This document shows, piece by piece, positions 28,330 to 37,166 of a stretch of 64,000 bases of DNA. The position numbers and the translations under genes were made by a program. Each line of letters begins with the position of its first letter. Position 1 is the first letter of the stretch. Source of the DNA: Sphaerochaeta halotolerans (GTDB lineage Bacteria; Spirochaetota; Spirochaetia; Sphaerochaetales; Sphaerochaetaceae); the NCBI RefSeq assembly GCF_003429665.1, contig NZ_QUWK01000007.1, forward strand, positions 123,018 to 187,017. Reading direction: 5' to 3'. The notes below the pieces were generated by a model. It saw only the letters and a list, made by a program, of their open reading frames with translations. It ran no database searches and was not told where the DNA came from.

Positions 28330-29765
28330 ATCTGCAAGATGCGAATTTCGTTTTCTAGTTGCAACCCCTCAAGCAAGGTGGTTGCCATATCATAGGCATC
28401 CATCTGGCTAGTAAAAGCTGCATCATCTACTTCACGTTGGGTTGCAAGACCACGTTTTGCCAGGTCCTGTTGTTGCTCCAACACTTGTTTGTGGTAGTCC
28501 ATTGTCTGACCCAACAGCATATAGCTGAGGTTCCATGAGGCTATTCTGTTCTCAAGTGAGGTTGCACTCTGTTGGTAGTCATTCTTGGCATCAGCATACG
28601 CAATTTCTGCAAGCAAAACCTCATTCTGTAGCTTCTGTACCGTTAAGGAGTCAGCGGTGGAGGCAGGATTGTTGCTCCAATTACCACTGATACTCACGGT
28701 AGGAGTAAAGTCATTTTTAGAAATATCATAGGTCCCTTCAACCTTGCCTGTCAGGGAGAACTGCTTGCCGGACAAGGTAGCAGAGAGTTCCGGTGTAACG
28801 GTATTAATATCCCCCTTATCATTATTAAAAACCGTATCAATGGTGGATGAAGCAATACCCCCACTTAGTTTCAGACTCTTGTTCTCAAACTCAGCCATCT
28901 TCAGCGCCAGGTCTTCCTTAGCCATGGATAGGGCAAGAGACTGCATAAGCACATTGCTGTTCCCTTCCTCATTGCTGGAGAAATCGAGTACCGGTTCAGG
29001 AATGGAGTCCACTCCTTCCCAAGATGTCCCGGTGAGGGAGGCATACTGCTTGAGCAACAACTCCCGGGAAGCCTTCAAACCTGAGAGGGTTGCCTCTTGG
29101 GACGCAATAGCCTGCTTTTGCGTCTCATGGGTAAGACTGCCCTCTCTGATAAGCTTCAGCGTCAGATTTTGCTGAAGGTCACGCTGCAAGTCTGCAATTT
29201 GCTTTTCAGTCTGTTTGATTGCCTTTTCATTCTCCAACAAACTGCTGATCTGTTTATAGATGGTATTGGTAAAATTCAGCTTGCTGCTCTCATAGGAGCT
29301 GGTAGCCAAAAGCTCAGTCTGCCGGTTTGCAAGGCTTTGACGGTTATCGGTGGTATATCCATAGGTAAGGGTGTGGCTCGCTGAAACCGTGGGGGAAATA
29401 GCAAATGCGCTTCCATTCGGCAAATAACTCATCTTACCGGTGGAAACGGAAATGGTGGTATCCCCATCATTGGGAAGCACGAATGATGCTCCAACCCCTG
29501 AAGTCATGAACTCATAGCTATTTTTGGAAGGGTCGTATGTCGTACTAACGGTACCACTGCTTATGGAAATACCTACCCCTTCTTCTGCATCTGAAATGCG
29601 TTGCGTTAATAGTGCGTTGTTCTTGGTAATCTCCAAGTCCTGCATCTGGGAACTCTCTCCAAGGGCTTTGGAAACGATATCCTCCAGGGACTGGGAGAAA
29701 GCGGAGGTGATTCCCAAAATGAGTACCAAGACAAGAACCATCCCTCGTATTCTTCGATTATGCAT
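28326..29765 (-). CDS. TolC-like outer membrane efflux protein
   Basis: A 479-residue secreted protein with signal peptide (residues about 8-25, VLVLVLILGITSAFSQS) and two long helical repeats (about 150-245 and 375-470) characteristic of the TolC tunnel. The segment between, rich in Ser, Thr and Gly, forms barrel strands. AGGAG precedes the ATG. It is the first gene of the probable nine-gene operon. Confidence 0.9.
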   Translation of the reverse strand: MHNRRIRGMVLVLVLILGITSAFSQSLEDIVSKALGESSQMQDLEITKNNALLTQRISDAEEGVGISISSGTVSTTYDPSKNSYEFMTSGVGASFVLPNDGDTTISVSTGKMSYLPNGSAFAISPTVSASHTLTYGYTTDNRQSLANRQTELLATSSYESSKLNFTNTIYKQISSLLENEKAIKQTEKQIADLQRDLQQNLTLKLIREGSLTHETQKQAIASQEATLSGLKASRELLLKQYASLTGTSWEGVDSIPEPVLDFSSNEEGNSNVLMQSLALSMAKEDLALKMAEFENKSLKLSGGIASSTIDTVFNNDKGDINTVTPELSATLSGKQFSLTGKVEGTYDISKNDFTPTVSISGNWSNNPASTADSLTVQKLQNEVLLAEIAYADAKNDYQQSATSLENRIASWNLSYMLLGQTMDYHKQVLEQQQDLAKRGLATQREVDDAAFTSQMDAYDMATTLLEGLQLENEIRILQI

Positions 29766-29834
29766 GGATATGCACTCCTTCTATTGTGCGTATTGTATTG
29801 CTAACTATCGCCTTGAATCACAGCAAGGGCAAGC

Positions 29835-29864
29835 ATTATAGCGCCATCTTCACCTAAACTACAA
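29835..29864 (-). promoter_or_regulatory. promoter of the tolC operon
   Basis: On the minus strand TTGTAG (29864-29859), an 18-base spacer and a consensus TATAAT (29840-29835). The -35 touches the 3' end of the SDR gene. The predicted start near 29828 gives a leader of about 63 bases. Confidence 0.75.
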
Positions 29865-30563
29865 AAGTCTCTGCCCGCCATCGACTGCGAGGTTCACTCC
29901 TGTAACAAAGGAAGCACGGAGCAAATAGGCCACTGCCTGTACAATATCAAAAGCTGTACCGGTATGCTTGAGCGGGAGTCGCTCAGCCATCTTTGTAAAA
30001 TACGATTCATCCCCATTGCTGAGTACAGCTCCCGGAGAAATTGCATTCACTCGGAGAATCGGGGCAAGGGATACCGCCAGGGTTTTTGTCTGTGCAAGCA
30101 AGGCTCCCTTGGAAATGTAATACGCCGGACGGCTTGCTGTAGGGGCATCTGTCTTGGTGTCGACCATATTGACGATAGACCCTGTTGTTCCACGTTCGAG
30201 TATGTGTTGGTAGAGTGCTTTGGACAGAAAAAAAGGAGCTGTATTGTGGAGGGTCATTACCTCATCCCATAGTTCAAGGGTTGTCTGCTCGATTAAAGCG
30301 GAAGGAAATACTGATGCATTGTTGACCAGATGATCAACCTGGCCGAAGCATTGTACTGCTCGTCCAAACAGCGTCTGCAGTTCTTCCCTGTTGGTGAGAT
30401 CTGCCTGCACAGTGCGGCAATCGCTTCCCAAGTTTTCCACTGCATTGCAACTTGTGTTGCAGTGGATGACCACACGATACCCTTCACCAAGCAGATGCTG
30501 TGCCATGGCAAACCCAAGACGCTTTGCGCCACCGGTAATCAATACAACCTGTTTCGTATCCAT
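29859..30563 (-). CDS. short-chain dehydrogenase, pteridine-reductase-like
   Basis: A 234-residue Rossmann enzyme. The cofactor motif is TGGAKRLG, the TGxxxRxG form of pteridine reductases and FolM rather than the commoner TGxxxGxG. VDHLVNNASVFP and the catalytic YYISKGA (YxxxK) follow, and the end VTGVNLAVDGGQRLL is typical. A role in reducing dihydropterins is suggested, but other ketoreductases share these motifs. ATG 30563 is chosen because its promoter lies just before it; upstream residues overlap ftsH. No Shine-Dalgarno is seen. Confidence 0.85.
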   Translation of the reverse strand: MDTKQVVLITGGAKRLGFAMAQHLLGEGYRVVIHCNTSCNAVENLGSDCRTVQADLTNREELQTLFGRAVQCFGQVDHLVNNASVFPSALIEQTTLELWDEVMTLHNTAPFFLSKALYQHILERGTTGSIVNMVDTKTDAPTASRPAYYISKGALLAQTKTLAVSLAPILRVNAISPGAVLSNGDESYFTKMAERLPLKHTGTAFDIVQAVAYLLRASFVTGVNLAVDGGQRLL

Positions 30564-30572
30564 ATATCGATA

Positions 30573-30601
30573 ACTATATCGGGCTTGTTGCCGATTGACA
30601 A
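30573..30601 (-). promoter_or_regulatory. SDR gene promoter, very short leader
   Basis: On the minus strand TTGTCA (30601-30596), a 17-base spacer and TATAGT (30578-30573). The -10 ends nine bases before ATG 30563, giving a leader of about three bases. It interlocks with the ftsH promoter. Confidence 0.65.
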
Positions 30602-30616
30602 TTGTAGGGATATATT
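30588..30616 (+). promoter_or_regulatory. ftsH promoter
   Basis: TTGCCG (30588-30593), a 17-base spacer and TATATT (30611-30616) on the plus strand, overlapping the divergent SDR promoter. Confidence 0.5.
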
Positions 30617-30663
30617 TAACAGAGATGTCAGTGGAGGCATTATCAACCAAGGAAATAGGTACC

Positions 30664-32637
30664 ATGAGTAAAGACAATAAGGATTGGAAAGAAAATTTCA
30701 AGAAAAAGTTAAATATAGAGCCTGGCGTACATTTAGGAGAGAAAGAGCCAAGGGATAGGAAGAAGTTTACCTTTTCCTTCTGGTACTTCTTTATCATTCT
30801 CTTGGTACTCATGGCTTTGAACACCTACATGGTCAGCAGGCAGAGTACCGTTCACCCTGTGGATTACAACCAGTTCAAGTCCTTGGTAGAGGATGGAACC
30901 ATCCGCCGTGTTGCCATTAAGGAAGACCAGTACATCGGCTACCCCTTCACCAGGGACCAAGCGGCTAACGAACTGCAAGCGTACACTACAAACCCACAAA
31001 ACGGACTGGAGGCCAGTACCTATCTGCAATCCTTCAGCACCTACAAGGTGGATGACCCTTCGTTTATCCCTCTCTTGGATGAGAAGGGAGTAGAGTATTA
31101 TGCAACAGCACCAGAGAGACCAAGCTTGCTCTCATCACTTCTCTCCTTTGTATTACCCTTTGTCTTTATCATCCTCTTTTGGCGCTTTTTGTTCTCCAAA
31201 ATGGGTGGTCAGGGAGGACAAGGAGTCCTCTCCTTCAATCAGAACAAGGCCAAAATTGTTGCAGAAGGAGACACCGGTGTCCGCTTTGCTGATGTTGCAG
31301 GAGCTGATGAAAGCAAATACGAACTGGAAGAGGTTGTAGATTTCCTCAAGCAACCAGAAAAGTATACCCAGATAGGAGGAAAGATTCCAAAGGGAGTCCT
31401 TTTGGTTGGACCTCCAGGAACGGGCAAGACGCTGCTCGCAAAAGCAGTTGCAGGAGAGGCTGGTGTTCCATTTTTCAAAATGAGTGGTGCGGATTTCGTG
31501 GAAATGTTCGTTGGAGTGGGAGCAGCGCGTGTACGTGACCTCTTTAGGCAAGCACGGGAAAACAGCCCCTGTATCATCTTCATCGATGAGATTGACGCCA
31601 TTGGCCGCTCACGCGTCTCAGCAGGTATGGGAGGAAACGATGAGCGGGAACAGACTCTTAACCAGTTGCTCGTGGAAATGGACGGATTTGATTCACGCAC
31701 CGGTGTTATCATCATTGCAGCAACGAATCGACCAGAAATTCTGGACCCAGCACTCCTTCGCCCCGGTCGTTTTGACCGACAGGTCCTCATCGACAAGCCG
31801 GATCTGGAAGGGAGACTTGCCATCCTGAAGATTCATACCAAGCAGATCAAGATGGGAGATGATGTCGATCTTCGCAAAATTGCACAGAGTGCTGCTGGTC
31901 TCGCTGGAGCTGATCTTGCAAACATAGCCAATGAAGCGGCCCTGATGGCCGTACGAAACAACCGCCAAGTAGTGCTCCAGGAGGATTTCGAGGAGGCGAT
32001 TGAGAAGTCGGTAGCAGGTCTTGAGCGGAAGAGTCGCTTGCTCAATGACAAGGAACGAGAGCGTGTAGCCTATCATGAAACAGGGCATGCCCTAACCGCA
32101 TTCATGACTGAGGGAGCGGAACCGGTGAGTAAAATCTCCATCGTTCCCCGTGGACTTGGAGCCTTGGGGTATACTCTTCAGTACCCAACCGAAGACCGCT
32201 TCCTGCTCAGTCAGAGCGAACTCTTGGGCAATATCGATACCCTCATGGGTGGTCGGGCAGCCGAGGAGGTCATCTACAATGAGATTTCCACAGGAGCAGG
32301 AAATGACATCAGCAGGGCAAGTGACTTGGTGAGGCGGATGATTACGGAGTTCGGTATGAGCGAAAGGTATCGGAACATCACCCTCCCTACCACCAACAGT
32401 GGTATTGCAGGAATATCTGGAGCCCGTGAGTACAGCGAGAAAGCACAGGAATACATCGACAGTGAGACTGCGAGAATTGTCGGTGAACGCTATAAGCAAG
32501 TCAAAAGCAACCTAGAGAAGAACAAAGAAGCCTTGATTGCAATTACAGAAGAACTGCTTAAACGGGAGGTTCTAAGCGGAACTGAGTTCGAAGCTCTTGC
32601 AAAAAGTAAGGTCATTGACTACTCTGCTTCCGTATGA
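30664..32637 (+). CDS. ftsH: ATP-dependent zinc metalloprotease FtsH
   Basis: About 657 residues. Two membrane helices (about 38-60 and 158-178) flank a small periplasmic domain. The AAA+ part has [19 protein letters not shown] and the arginine-finger region; the protease site is YHETGHAL. FtsH degrades misfolded membrane proteins and some regulators. ATG 30664 has AAGGA about ten bases before; ATG 30625, closer to the predicted transcription start, would add 13 residues and cannot be excluded. It overlaps hslO by four bases. Confidence 0.96.
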   Translation: MSKDNKDWKENFKKKLNIEPGVHLGEKEPRDRKKFTFSFWYFFIILLVLMALNTYMVSRQSTVHPVDYNQFKSLVEDGTIRRVAIKEDQYIGYPFTRDQAANELQAYTTNPQNGLEASTYLQSFSTYKVDDPSFIPLLDEKGVEYYATAPERPSLLSSLLSFVLPFVFIILFWRFLFSKMGGQGGQGVLSFNQNKAKIVAEGDTGVRFADVAGADESKYELEEVVDFLKQPEKYTQIGGKIPKGVLLVGPPGTGKTLLAKAVAGEAGVPFFKMSGADFVEMFVGVGAARVRDLFRQARENSPCIIFIDEIDAIGRSRVSAGMGGNDEREQTLNQLLVEMDGFDSRTGVIIIAATNRPEILDPALLRPGRFDRQVLIDKPDLEGRLAILKIHTKQIKMGDDVDLRKIAQSAAGLAGADLANIANEAALMAVRNNRQVVLQEDFEEAIEKSVAGLERKSRLLNDKERERVAYHETGHALTAFMTEGAEPVSKISIVPRGLGALGYTLQYPTEDRFLLSQSELLGNIDTLMGGRAAEEVIYNEISTGAGNDISRASDLVRRMITEFGMSERYRNITLPTTNSGIAGISGAREYSEKAQEYIDSETARIVGERYKQVKSNLEKNKEALIAITEELLKREVLSGTEFEALAKSKVIDYSASV

Positions 32638-33578
32638 TCAAGAAAAATATAGAAGATAGTAATTTACAAGAACATCTCACGTCCCTGCCTGAAGATGGGC
32701 GTGAGGTGTTCCTTTTGCATAACGATCAAGTTCGTGTTACTGCAATCTCAGCGACCACACTGATCAATCAGATGCGAGCCAACCATGATTTGGGACTCCT
32801 GGAGACCTATGTGTTGGGTCAAGCTTACCTAGCTGCGGGCCTGCTCAGCGGTACGGTAAAAGGCAATGACCGTATCCAACTGAATATTGAGTGTGGAGGC
32901 CCCATAGCGGGCGTATATGTCGAGGCCTGGGCCGTAGGAGCTGTAAGAGGATACCTGAAACACAATCCAATCCCCCTTACAAAACCTCTGAAAAGTCTGG
33001 ATCTCAATGAGCTATACGGTCCTGGCTTCCTCTCGGTATCCAAGCTGCTGGAAGGGCATAAGGCCCCCTTCACCGGCCAAACAATGATGGCCTATGGCGA
33101 TTTGGCCAAGGATCTTGCCCTCTACTTTCAACAGTCAGAGCAAACACCCACCCTCTTCAGCCTCTCGATTCACTTCAACAAGGAAGGACAGGTCACCGGC
33201 AGCGGAGCACTGTTCATCCAGGCGATGCCTGGTTGTGAAGAACGCATCCTGGCTCAGCTCCAGGAACAAGCTCACACCCTTCCCTCCATTGGTGAAAAAC
33301 TCGCTGAAGGGATGTCAATCAGGGAATATGTAGAAGAACAGTTCGGGGCCTATGGCCTCAGACACCTGGCAAGACAGCCACTGGGATTTTCTTGCACCTG
33401 TTCCCGTGAGCAATACAAAACGTACCTGAAGCAACTGGACAAGGCAGAGCAACAGGACATTCTGGAACATGGCCCCTTCCCGCTTGAGCTGGTCTGTGTC
33501 AACTGCAATACCCATTATCACTATGAGAAATATGAACTCGATTACCTGTTCAGCGATGCAGAGGGAGAACCCAAATGA
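32634..33578 (+). CDS. hslO: Hsp33 redox-regulated chaperone
   Basis: A 314-residue holdase chaperone. The C-terminal redox switch has FSCTCSREQ and, about 31 residues later, VCVNCNTHY: the CxC and CxxC pair that binds Zn when reduced and forms disulfides under oxidative stress. The N-terminal domain (NIECGGPIAGVYVEAWAVG) is typical. It overlaps both ftsH and rlmKL by four bases, so a proteostasis operon is formed. Confidence 0.96.
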   Translation: MIKKNIEDSNLQEHLTSLPEDGREVFLLHNDQVRVTAISATTLINQMRANHDLGLLETYVLGQAYLAAGLLSGTVKGNDRIQLNIECGGPIAGVYVEAWAVGAVRGYLKHNPIPLTKPLKSLDLNELYGPGFLSVSKLLEGHKAPFTGQTMMAYGDLAKDLALYFQQSEQTPTLFSLSIHFNKEGQVTGSGALFIQAMPGCEERILAQLQEQAHTLPSIGEKLAEGMSIREYVEEQFGAYGLRHLARQPLGFSCTCSREQYKTYLKQLDKAEQQDILEHGPFPLELVCVNCNTHYHYEKYELDYLFSDAEGEPK

Positions 33579-35806
33579 TTTTCTTCGCCACTTCAGCCTT
33601 ATACATGAACGATATTATTGAAGAGGAAGCCCGTAGGGCCGGTGCAACCGAAATCCGCAGCATAAGCGGAGGGGTTGAGTTCGTAGCAGACCTGGGGACA
33701 GCCTATCGGTTCTGTCTCTGGTCGAGAACCGCAACACGGGTACTCCTTGGATTGTTCATGGATGACGATATTCAGAATGCAGATGAGCTCTATGAAGCAT
33801 CGATGCAGATTCCTTGGGAGGAGTGGATAACTCCAGAGCTCACCTTCTCTGTCACGGAAACGACAAAGAACTGTCGTTACCTGAAGAACTCACACTTTGC
33901 AACAATCCGTATCAAGGATGCAATCGTTGACCGAATCAGGGAAAAATTTGATGGTCAGCGCCCCATGGTCGACAAGGAAGAGAGTGATGTGGTCTTTCAC
34001 GTGCATATCGATGGGGACTCCGTCGCCTGGTATGTAGACTTCTCCGGTCGCGGGTTGTACAAGCGCGGCTATCGCGCAGCACAGACCGATGCAGTACTCG
34101 GTGAATATCTTGCAGCCTCTGTGCTTTACCGCTCCCAGTGGAGAAAGGCGTTGGAACATGAAGAAACAGTTCCAATCCTGTTGGATCCTTTTACCGGGAG
34201 CGGTACACTTGCCATTGAGGCAGCCCTCTGGGCAAGTGATCGTGCCCCTGGGTTGGTAACAGCCCGCAAGTTCAACTTCCTCAGCCTCCCATTCCACGAT
34301 CCCGATCTCTGGGAAGATGTGGTGGATGAAGCACTGGAGAGAGCCGAAAAAGCAAAGAATCGCAAGATTTCCATCTATGCATGGGACAATGACCCAAAGG
34401 CGGTTGCTATTGCAAGAAAGAATGCAGAACTCGCCCAAGTAGACCATCTCATCGACTTTCGTGTACAGGATTTCCTCACCCTTACCAAGGATGATGTTCC
34501 CTCAGACCATGGCTACATCATCACTGATCCTCCCTTCGGTTTGAGGATGGAGGGTGATGGAGACCTTCACACTCTGTACCGAAAGATAGGTAGCCAGTTG
34601 AGCAGTCTGTTTGGGGGCTGGAATGTTGCCATTCTCTGTGGCCAGCAAGAATTGTTGAGCTATATTGATATGAAACCTGATAGAACCAACACGGTGAACA
34701 ACGGTGGAGTCACCTGTCAGATTGCCCACTACTATGTATTCACCCCGGAAGAGAGAGCGCAGATGATTGAGCGTGCCATTGCCCGGAAGCAGGAACGACT
34801 CGCCCAACCATTGAGCGAGGGTGCCCAGATGGCATACAACCGTTTGGTTAAGAACCTCGCTGCTCTCACTCCCATCATGGAGAGCCAAGGAGTCACCTGC
34901 TACCGTATCTATGATGCTGACATGCCAGAGTACAGTGCTGCAATTGATCTGTATGAAGGAAAGTACATCAGCCTGCAAGAGTATGCTCCCCCGAGTACCA
35001 TCGAGGAGGAGTCTGCACTTAGACGATTGGGAGAACTCATTGATGCAACAGAGAGGGCAACCGGCATCGATCGCGATCAGATCTACGTAAAACAGCGCAC
35101 TCCCCAGAAGGGAGAGAAGCAGTATGAGAAGATGGCAAGCAGTGACCGGTTCTACATCATCAATGAGAACGGATCCAAATACTTGGTGAACTTCACTGAT
35201 TATTTGGATACTGGAATCTTCCTCGATCATCGTCCCCTCCGTGCTGAAATTGCTACCATGGCGGAAGGGAAACGGTTCCTGAACCTGTTCTGCTATACGG
35301 GAACCGCCACGGTACAGGCCGCCAAGGGAGGAGCGCTGAGCACGGTTAGTGTTGATGCATCTACCACCTACCTTGACTGGGCTACCAAGAACATGGAGCT
35401 CAATGGCTTTACCGGGATGAACCACTTTTTCTACCGAAGCGATTGCATTGAATTCCTATTCGACACCTATGACCGGTATGATCTCATCTTCTGTGACCCC
35501 CCGACGTTCTCAAACGGAAAGGGACGGGATACCTTCGATGTCTATCGAGACCAGGTCCGCTTGATCAAGGCATGCATGATGCACCTTGATGAAAAAGGTA
35601 CGTTGATCTTCAGCAACAACTATCGGAAATTCAAGCTGGACGAACGGCTTCTCGATGAGTTTGACGTTACAGATATTTCAAAGGATACCATTGCAGAAGA
35701 CTTTGCAAGAGACCAGAAAATTCACCAAACCTACCTGATCAAGCATCGCTCGATTGCTAAGGTCATGCAGGTAAAACCCACCAAGAAGGTCATTCGAAAA
35801 AAATAG
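33575..35806 (+). CDS. rlmL: bifunctional 23S rRNA methyltransferase RlmKL
   Basis: A 743-residue fusion. The N-terminal part has a THUMP domain (about 45-155) and a m2G methylase with DPFTGSGTLAIEA and ITDPPFGLRM. The C-terminal part is an RlmI/RlmK-like methylase with LNLFCYTGTATV and IFCDPPTFSN. The E. coli counterpart makes m2G2445 and m7G2069 in 23S rRNA. The size matches the fused gammaproteobacterial enzyme. It closes the ftsH operon. Confidence 0.94.
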   Translation: MIFFATSALYMNDIIEEEARRAGATEIRSISGGVEFVADLGTAYRFCLWSRTATRVLLGLFMDDDIQNADELYEASMQIPWEEWITPELTFSVTETTKNCRYLKNSHFATIRIKDAIVDRIREKFDGQRPMVDKEESDVVFHVHIDGDSVAWYVDFSGRGLYKRGYRAAQTDAVLGEYLAASVLYRSQWRKALEHEETVPILLDPFTGSGTLAIEAALWASDRAPGLVTARKFNFLSLPFHDPDLWEDVVDEALERAEKAKNRKISIYAWDNDPKAVAIARKNAELAQVDHLIDFRVQDFLTLTKDDVPSDHGYIITDPPFGLRMEGDGDLHTLYRKIGSQLSSLFGGWNVAILCGQQELLSYIDMKPDRTNTVNNGGVTCQIAHYYVFTPEERAQMIERAIARKQERLAQPLSEGAQMAYNRLVKNLAALTPIMESQGVTCYRIYDADMPEYSAAIDLYEGKYISLQEYAPPSTIEEESALRRLGELIDATERATGIDRDQIYVKQRTPQKGEKQYEKMASSDRFYIINENGSKYLVNFTDYLDTGIFLDHRPLRAEIATMAEGKRFLNLFCYTGTATVQAAKGGALSTVSVDASTTYLDWATKNMELNGFTGMNHFFYRSDCIEFLFDTYDRYDLIFCDPPTFSNGKGRDTFDVYRDQVRLIKACMMHLDEKGTLIFSNNYRKFKLDERLLDEFDVTDISKDTIAEDFARDQKIHQTYLIKHRSIAKVMQVKPTKKVIRKK

Positions 35807-35813
35807 TCATCCA

Positions 35814-35845
35814 AGAGGCTCCCTGGCTTCAGGGAGCCTCTTTTT
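35814..35845 (+). terminator. terminator of the ftsH-hslO-rlmKL operon
   Basis: A 12-bp perfect stem (AGAGGCTCCCTG with CAGGGAGCCTCT), loop GCTT, then a T run. Confidence 0.92.
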
Positions 35846-35899
35846 CAAGGAGCCAATGACCGCACCATAGAGCTGTGCAAGCTGTACCTTACCCTGCAG

Positions 35900-36082
35900 T
35901 TGCGGGAGCCAGATTATGAGCTCTTCTTTACTGAACAGAGAGGGGAAGAGAACATGTTGTTCTTCACCGTCCTGGACCAAGAGGGATCCATCAGTTGTGA
36001 GGATAGATTATATAGTCAGCTCCATGAAACTGCCACGGCTTTCCCTATTGATAGAGGATATTTCTACAGAAAGGTGGGCTGA
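35900..36082 (+). CDS. short orphan reading frame, possibly decayed gene
   Basis: From TTG 35900 the frame encodes 60 residues (MREPDYELFFTEQRGEENML...). It stays open upstream to about 35846 without ATG, GTG or TTG (segment IELCKLYLTLQL). A good ribosome site with ATG lies at 35849-35858 (GGAG, then ATG 35856), but that ATG is in another frame and stops after four codons. One small indel would join them, so this may be a frameshifted or decayed gene of about 75 residues. No family recognised. Confidence 0.3.
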   Translation: MREPDYELFFTEQRGEENMLFFTVLDQEGSISCEDRLYSQLHETATAFPIDRGYFYRKVG

Positions 36083-36090
36083 GGGGAGCA

Positions 36091-37116
36091 TCAGAAACAA
36101 CGCTGGCCGGTAACGTTGTGGCAGGTGTCACACTGATAACAGATTTCATGCTCCATCACGTCCCCCTTTTCATAGCTCTCGACGCTCTTGAGTGTCGTGA
36201 GCGCAATATTCTGGAGTGCCTCCTTGGTAAGAAAAGCCTGGTGACTGGTAACCAGTACATTGGGCATTGAGATCAAGAGCATGAGGATGTCATCATCAAG
36301 GATGGTGCTGCTTCTGTCTTCATAGAAGAGCTCAGCTTCCTCCTCGTACACATCCAGTGCAGCCCCTCCAATCCTCTTGCTCCGAATGCCTTCCAAGAGT
36401 GCTTGACTATCGACCAAGGCACCTCGAGAGGTGTTGATCAGGACAACTCCCTCCTTCATCTTCGCAATGCTCTCACGATTGATCAAATGGAAGGATTCCT
36501 CTGTCAGTGGGCAGTGCAGGCTTATGATATCACTCTCACTGCAGAGTTCCTCAAAACTGCAATAGTCAACCGGGACTGACTTGTTGGGATAGGGATCATA
36601 GGCAAGTACCCGCATCCCAAACCCCTTGCAAATGTCTATGAATACCCTTCCTATTTTCCCGGTCCCCACAACACCGATGGTCTTTCCATGCAGGTCAAAT
36701 CCAACCAAGCCATTGAGACTGAAGTTGAACTCACGGGTTCGTACATAACTGTGGTGAGTTTGCCGCACCAGACTCAGCAGAAGCGCCATTGCATGTTCTG
36801 CAACTGCATAGGGTGAGTAGGCGGGAACCCTGACAATATGTATTTTTCCAAAGGCTGCCTTGAAATCAATGTTGTTGTATCCTGCGCACCGCATGGCAAG
36901 CAGGCGTACGCCACCTTGGTACAGATCCTCTATGACCTGTTCATCAATAGTGTCATTTACAAAAGCACAGACCACCTCATACCCTTGGGCTAAAGGAGCA
37001 GTCTTATGGGTAAGCTTTGATTCGAAATAGGTAATTTCCGCCTGATACTCACCAGAGAAATGATCAAACCAAACCTTGTCATAGGGTTTGGTATCAAAAA
37101 AGGCTATATTGGTCAT
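36091..37116 (-). CDS. ldhA: fermentative D-lactate dehydrogenase
   Basis: A 341-residue NAD-dependent D-2-hydroxyacid dehydrogenase. NAD-binding VVGTGKIGRVFIDI and the substrate and catalytic residues in MRCAGYNNID, INTSRGALVD, LDVYEEEAELF and TSHQAFLT match LdhA-type enzymes, which reduce pyruvate to D-lactate. The C-terminus ends CYQCDTCHNVTGQRCF, an unusual Cys-rich tail. It is a single gene, convergent with the orphan frame before it. Confidence 0.92.
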   Translation of the reverse strand: MTNIAFFDTKPYDKVWFDHFSGEYQAEITYFESKLTHKTAPLAQGYEVVCAFVNDTIDEQVIEDLYQGGVRLLAMRCAGYNNIDFKAAFGKIHIVRVPAYSPYAVAEHAMALLLSLVRQTHHSYVRTREFNFSLNGLVGFDLHGKTIGVVGTGKIGRVFIDICKGFGMRVLAYDPYPNKSVPVDYCSFEELCSESDIISLHCPLTEESFHLINRESIAKMKEGVVLINTSRGALVDSQALLEGIRSKRIGGAALDVYEEEAELFYEDRSSTILDDDILMLLISMPNVLVTSHQAFLTKEALQNIALTTLKSVESYEKGDVMEHEICYQCDTCHNVTGQRCF

Positions 37117-37141
37117 CTATGTGTCTCCCAAAAAAGTGAAG

Positions 37142-37160
37142 GGGACGGAAAATCCGTCCC
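37142..37160 (-). terminator. terminator of the fic gene
   Basis: Stem GGGACGGA with TCCGTCCC and a three-base loop, followed on the minus strand by CTTCACTTTTTT. It lies seven bases after the fic stop. Confidence 0.8.
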
Positions 37161-37166
37161 TCTCCC

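Noticed and set aside
30564..30824. Longer N-terminus of the SDR protein
   Set aside because: It would run opposite the ftsH 5' end and through both promoters; the Rossmann start matches ATG 30563.
36091..36141. CDTCH in LdhA as a c-type haem site
   Set aside because: The protein has no signal peptide and haem attachment takes place outside the cytoplasm.
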